Source: Lycocorax pyrrhopterus obiensis (Eukaryota; Chordata; Aves; Passeriformes; Paradisaeidae). From it: a stretch of DNA of 64,000 bases. Position 1 is the first letter of the stretch. Every line of letters begins with the position of its first letter. The stretch is from positions 72,949,697 through 73,013,696 of the forward strand of contig JACSVZ010000014.1 in the NCBI GenBank assembly GCA_014706295.1, written 5' to 3'. Of the stretch, positions 60,501 to 64,000 are shown piece after piece. A program made the position numbers and the translations under genes. The notes below the pieces were generated by a model. That model made no database searches. It was not told where the DNA came from and saw only the letters and a list, made by a program, of their open reading frames with translations.

Positions 60501-62665
60501 GAGGTACAGTGATATTTCATGTATAAGGAGTCTCTGCTTGATAAATCACAGAGCATAGCTGGCTGCAAAATTCCTTTACACCTTGAATACATCTCCATCA
60601 TGGCAACTACTGCCACAGCACTCATTTTTACATTCTTTGGGAAAAGAGGGGAGCTTTACAATGAGAACATTACACATTTGATGTATTTATTTATTTATTT
60701 CCTGCATTAAAAATCCTTACTTGCAGCTCGGGGGTACCCTGTGCCCCTCTTGAACATCTGTCACTCCCATGAACTCAACTGGCACATCCATGCTGGCTCC
60801 TTGCAGATATTTTCTGCTCTGATTCATCTCCTTTTGCTCAATTTGGCATACCCAAACTGTTTTATCTCCTCTCAGGCCACGTCTTTGGTGTCTCCTGGTG
60901 AAATGCCAGCTCCCACCTCCAAGGCACTGGAACAAAGCTCTGTCTCCTCCTCCTGCTCACCCCTGACTTTCAGGCTCGTGGCTGGGATCAGGTCAGACAT
61001 CCTTCCTCATCCCTTTTTGCGTGTCACTTCTGGCAAAGCACTTTTCTATTAATCTCAGCTTTTTGCTTCTGAGCCCTGGGAATGGCAGTGTGATGTTTTC
61101 TTGGCACATGAGACTCCAGTGGTCCTGCTTTCCCATCACACATGTTCATGCTGGCCTGCAGGAGCCATTCCTGCATCCTACTGCTTTCCCATCCTTCACA
61201 AGATGCTTTTCCCTCTCTCCTGCTGCCAGATTCATTCTTTTAAGCTGGTTTGGGGCATTGACTGTCTTCTCCTCCTTCTTCTTGTCCAAGTGTGGCTGAA
61301 GACCCTTCCACTTAGGTCTGACACTGCCACACGACAGTAAAAGATGTTAATGCCTCCAATTAACACCCATATTTAATTATTGTGCACAGACTGAGTATGG
61401 AAAGGAGACTTTTTCAGCTGCCAGTGACAAAATAGACCGACTTCTTCATGAATGACGCTGTTGTTTGGCTTTTCTTGTCCTCAGATCCTCTTTGTGAATT
61501 TAAATGTTAAAAGAAAACATTTGTTGAAGCAATTAAAATGGAGGTTTCCTGGTTTTTCAGCAAACACAACTTCAAAATCAGAATTTGTCATTGATGAACT
61601 CAGTACCAGGTTTGGCTCTGTTCCACTGTGCTTTCCTGACAGAACAGTCAAAGACCTGGGGGAAGACAGGGGAATTTTATTTTAATTCTTGAAAATGTTT
61701 GTTTTTAGATAAACCTCTTAATTCAGCAGAAAGCACGGGAATAGAATGTTTACATCAAAGAAAGAACTCACATCTAGAAGAACTGTACATCTTGTTCTGC
61801 TTAATTCTTGTCTGACCTTAAAGTTTCCAGCCTCATCTGTACCTGAAAGAAAAGCACTGCACGTGTGGAGGTGTGATCCACAGAGGCAAATCAAGGGGAT
61901 ATTATGAGATGCTAAAATCAAACTGCAAACACAGAAAGCCCAGGTCTGATAACCAGGGCCTGGACTGTCAGGATCCTAAAGCTGCAGCATGACCTCATCG
62001 AGAGGCTCCTCCACTCTGGAGCGCTCACAGCAGTCACACCTCATTTATCCACCCAGCCCCTGGCAAATCCAACAGATGCCATAAAAGGAGAGGCTGCAGA
62101 GCAGCAGATGGTGGACACAGAGCTGGCAGATCCCTGGGGAGACAAGCTGGTGGGCAGAAAGCACCACGCACAGCCCAGCAGTTCCAGCAGACACTGCCGT
62201 GGCACCTGCAAGAGGCTCGTCCCTGGGGCCTCAGATGTCAGAGAGCCTCACACAGGATGGGGCTGGGAGGTCCCGGTGCCATCCAGGCACGGGCTCCATC
62301 CATCTCCTCACACAGGAGAGATGCCACTCTGCCCAAGCCACTCTGAGCAGCCCATAACACTTCCAGCATGTGCACGTCTGCTCCCTGGTGTTGCTGCCTG
62401 AGCTCTCCAGAGCCCAGACACCTCGTTGTACCTCCAAAGCGCGTGTTTGGTGCAGCCTCACGCACTCCCTCTGGGTTGGGCTGGTGCTGAACCAATGAGC
62501 TGATCAAGGAGGTTCTGTGGAAATAAAGTTTTCTGCTGCAAGGAAGGATGGTGAAAAACTGCCGTTGTAGCTCTGGGAGGGGAAAAGAAATATCTGTTTT
62601 ATTAGTTTGCTCCCCCTGAACAAGGTTCGTCTGCTCCAACAGCTTCATATTTCCATATTCACACA
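57513..62665. other. Unique non-coding sequence
   Basis: About 5 kb with no gene or repeat family that I can support. The 259-codon minus frame at 58756-59535 is the longest repeat-free frame of the window but has no domain, signal peptide logic or splice context I can defend. A short ATTT repeat lies at 60684-60700. GC-richer patches at 58590-58760 and 62090-62460 are unexplained. Confidence 0.5.
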
Positions 62666-62750
62666 GTAGAATCAGAGAATCATGTTGGGAAACACCTGCA
62701 AGATCACCAAGTCCAACCATTAACCTAACCATGTGCCCCTTAAGCAACTG
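62666..62750 (-). mobile_element. CR1 LINE, older 3' tail fragment
   Basis: GTAGAATCAGAGAATCATG, AAGATCACCAAGTCCAACC and ATTAACCTAACCATGTGCCC follow the reverse complement of a CR1 3' UTR, minus strand. It is moderately diverged. The right edge is approximate. Confidence 0.88.
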
Positions 62751-64000
62751 AACCCCTTTCAGGCAGCATAAAAAGGTGACAAGAAAACACACAGCATATA
62801 GTCTTAGGGTTTCAATGCACCTACCTGTCAAAGTCAAAATTTGAGTTAAAAGCCTCAAGTGTAGTAAGTAAACTCTGGTATAAGTTGCTAGTAAAAGTAG
62901 ATTTTTACTGACTGTGTCATCTAAGGAGCTGAGCAGCCAGGGATTGGGTCTCACAAATGAGATTTCGTGTGAATACAAGAAGAAAATTTGCCATGTCCTT
63001 AGCTCCAGTCTCCAAAAAGCTCTTCCAGAAAACATCAGCCTGCTTCAAAGCAAAGCTAAGAGCTGATGGTTTTGATATGGCTTTCCCACAGCCTTGCTGC
63101 ACAGAATAAAACTCAGGAAGCAATTCCTCGGAAGATTCCAGGGCTTGCAAAAGAAAACCTCTTCGAGTGTATTCACAAAGCCTTCTTGTAGCACAGGGCA
63201 GAGAAAGCTGGTCAATGCGAAACACAGAGAGCATTTTCACGTAGCCCCCCTTAAAGCAGATGAAAAGCATAAGTAGATTAACACCTGTGCGTCTCCTTCC
63301 AGAGGGGAGCAGTTACGTGAAGGTGACATTAAAACCAGTGAAGGGTTCAGCGTTACGTTCAAGTTTCCAGAAGTGACTGCTGGAAGACAGGAAACAATAA
63401 TGTTTTTAAGAGGTCTGTGAAAGGGTCGTTGTGCTGGTGTTTCTCCACATTAAATCACACGTTTGTCAGCGCGTCTGTAGACCACAAACCGTCCCAAACT
63501 TTCTCAGAGTTGCAGCCTGGAGCCCGTATGGTAAAAGTTCAGTTCCCCAGGAGCCCGCTTCACAGGATACCTTTCTACGTTAAAACGAATATGCCATTAC
63601 GTATTTTTCCTTCTCAAAACAAAAGCGATTGTTGTCTCCACGAGACCCACAGCGCTCACCTCAGGCTCCAAGAGGCAGATGACAGCAGCCTGGTTGTGAG
63701 AGCCCTTCACTACAGCAAAGAGATCGGGGTGTTTCTGGCTAGGAACTTCAATATTCCACAGTCAATTTTGCTTCAAAATTCATGCACACGCCTTAATGTA
63801 TGAAAGTGTTGGTTTGTTTTTCTCCTAGGGGAAGCTGAGTGCAGAAAACCCAACCTGCTTAAAATAACGAATTGGAAGTAAAAGTAATCATTGAAAGGCC
63901 AAGCTTGTCAATGAGTTAGTTTTCTGTGCAGTGGACCAGCACACAATGTCACATTATTTGCTTGCCTGTACATTCAGAGGCAACAAAAACGAAAAGAATC
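62751..64000. other. Unique non-coding sequence
   Basis: No gene is recognised. A 117-codon minus frame (62917-63270) and a 128-codon plus frame (63417-63803) have no recognisable domain. Confidence 0.5.

Noticed and set aside
62238..63035. 265-codon minus-strand frame
   Set aside because: It reads through the CR1 3' tail at 62666-62750 (the peptide around GLGDLAGVSQ is translated CR1 3' UTR), so it is not a host gene.
1..64000. CRISPR arrays, bacterial operons, phage genes or plasmid functions
   Set aside because: No direct-repeat/spacer structure, no ribosome-binding-site/ORF packing. The repeats are those of a bird genome.

Overview
The window reads as nuclear DNA of a bird, probably a passerine. 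The main evidence is its repeats: 5'-truncated CR1 LINE copies whose 3' ends carry the avian CR1 tail (short repeats around GATTCTGTG / CACAGAATC), a solo LTR of an endogenous retrovirus, and A/C-rich low-complexity DNA of a kind common in bird genomes. The species cannot be named from sequence alone. I find no supportable protein-coding gene, exon, tRNA, rRNA or CRISPR array. The open frames are short, lack recognisable domains, or run through transposon or simple-repeat sequence. The window is best described as intergenic or deep intronic DNA.

Layout. 1-5.6 kb is mostly unique sequence with one CR1 copy. 5.6-9.9 kb is GC-richer: a CpG-dense stretch, a plus-strand CR1 with a broken ORF2 C-terminus, a long pyrimidine tract, a minus-strand CR1 that runs into a minisatellite, and a degraded MIR-like CORE-SINE. 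11.95-13.8 kb is a nest of mobile DNA: a CR1 reverse-transcriptase fragment, CR1 copies in both orientations and a solo LTR with a perfect 6-bp target-site duplication. 13.8-48.9 kb is largely unique AT-leaning sequence with microsatellites, one small palindrome cluster, a pyrimidine-strand stretch, an assembly gap (37618-38182) and two short CR1 tails. 48.97-49.2 kb holds a CR1 whose tail has grown into successive pentanucleotide arrays. 50.97-54.1 kb has a compound trinucleotide array and an AT-rich tract of almost 600 bp. 54.6-57.5 kb has two more CR1 copies and a possible second LTR. The rest is unique apart from one CR1 tail at 62.67 kb.

No genes act together here, so the biology is the history of repeat insertion and decay. 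At least two young CR1 families are present. The copies at 2634, 8007 and 56480 belong to one, and those at 12099 and 54621 to another. I found no previously undescribed gene system. The items most worth a second look are the MIR-like element, the CR1-tail expansion, the nested block, the unattached CpG-dense stretch and the palindrome cluster.
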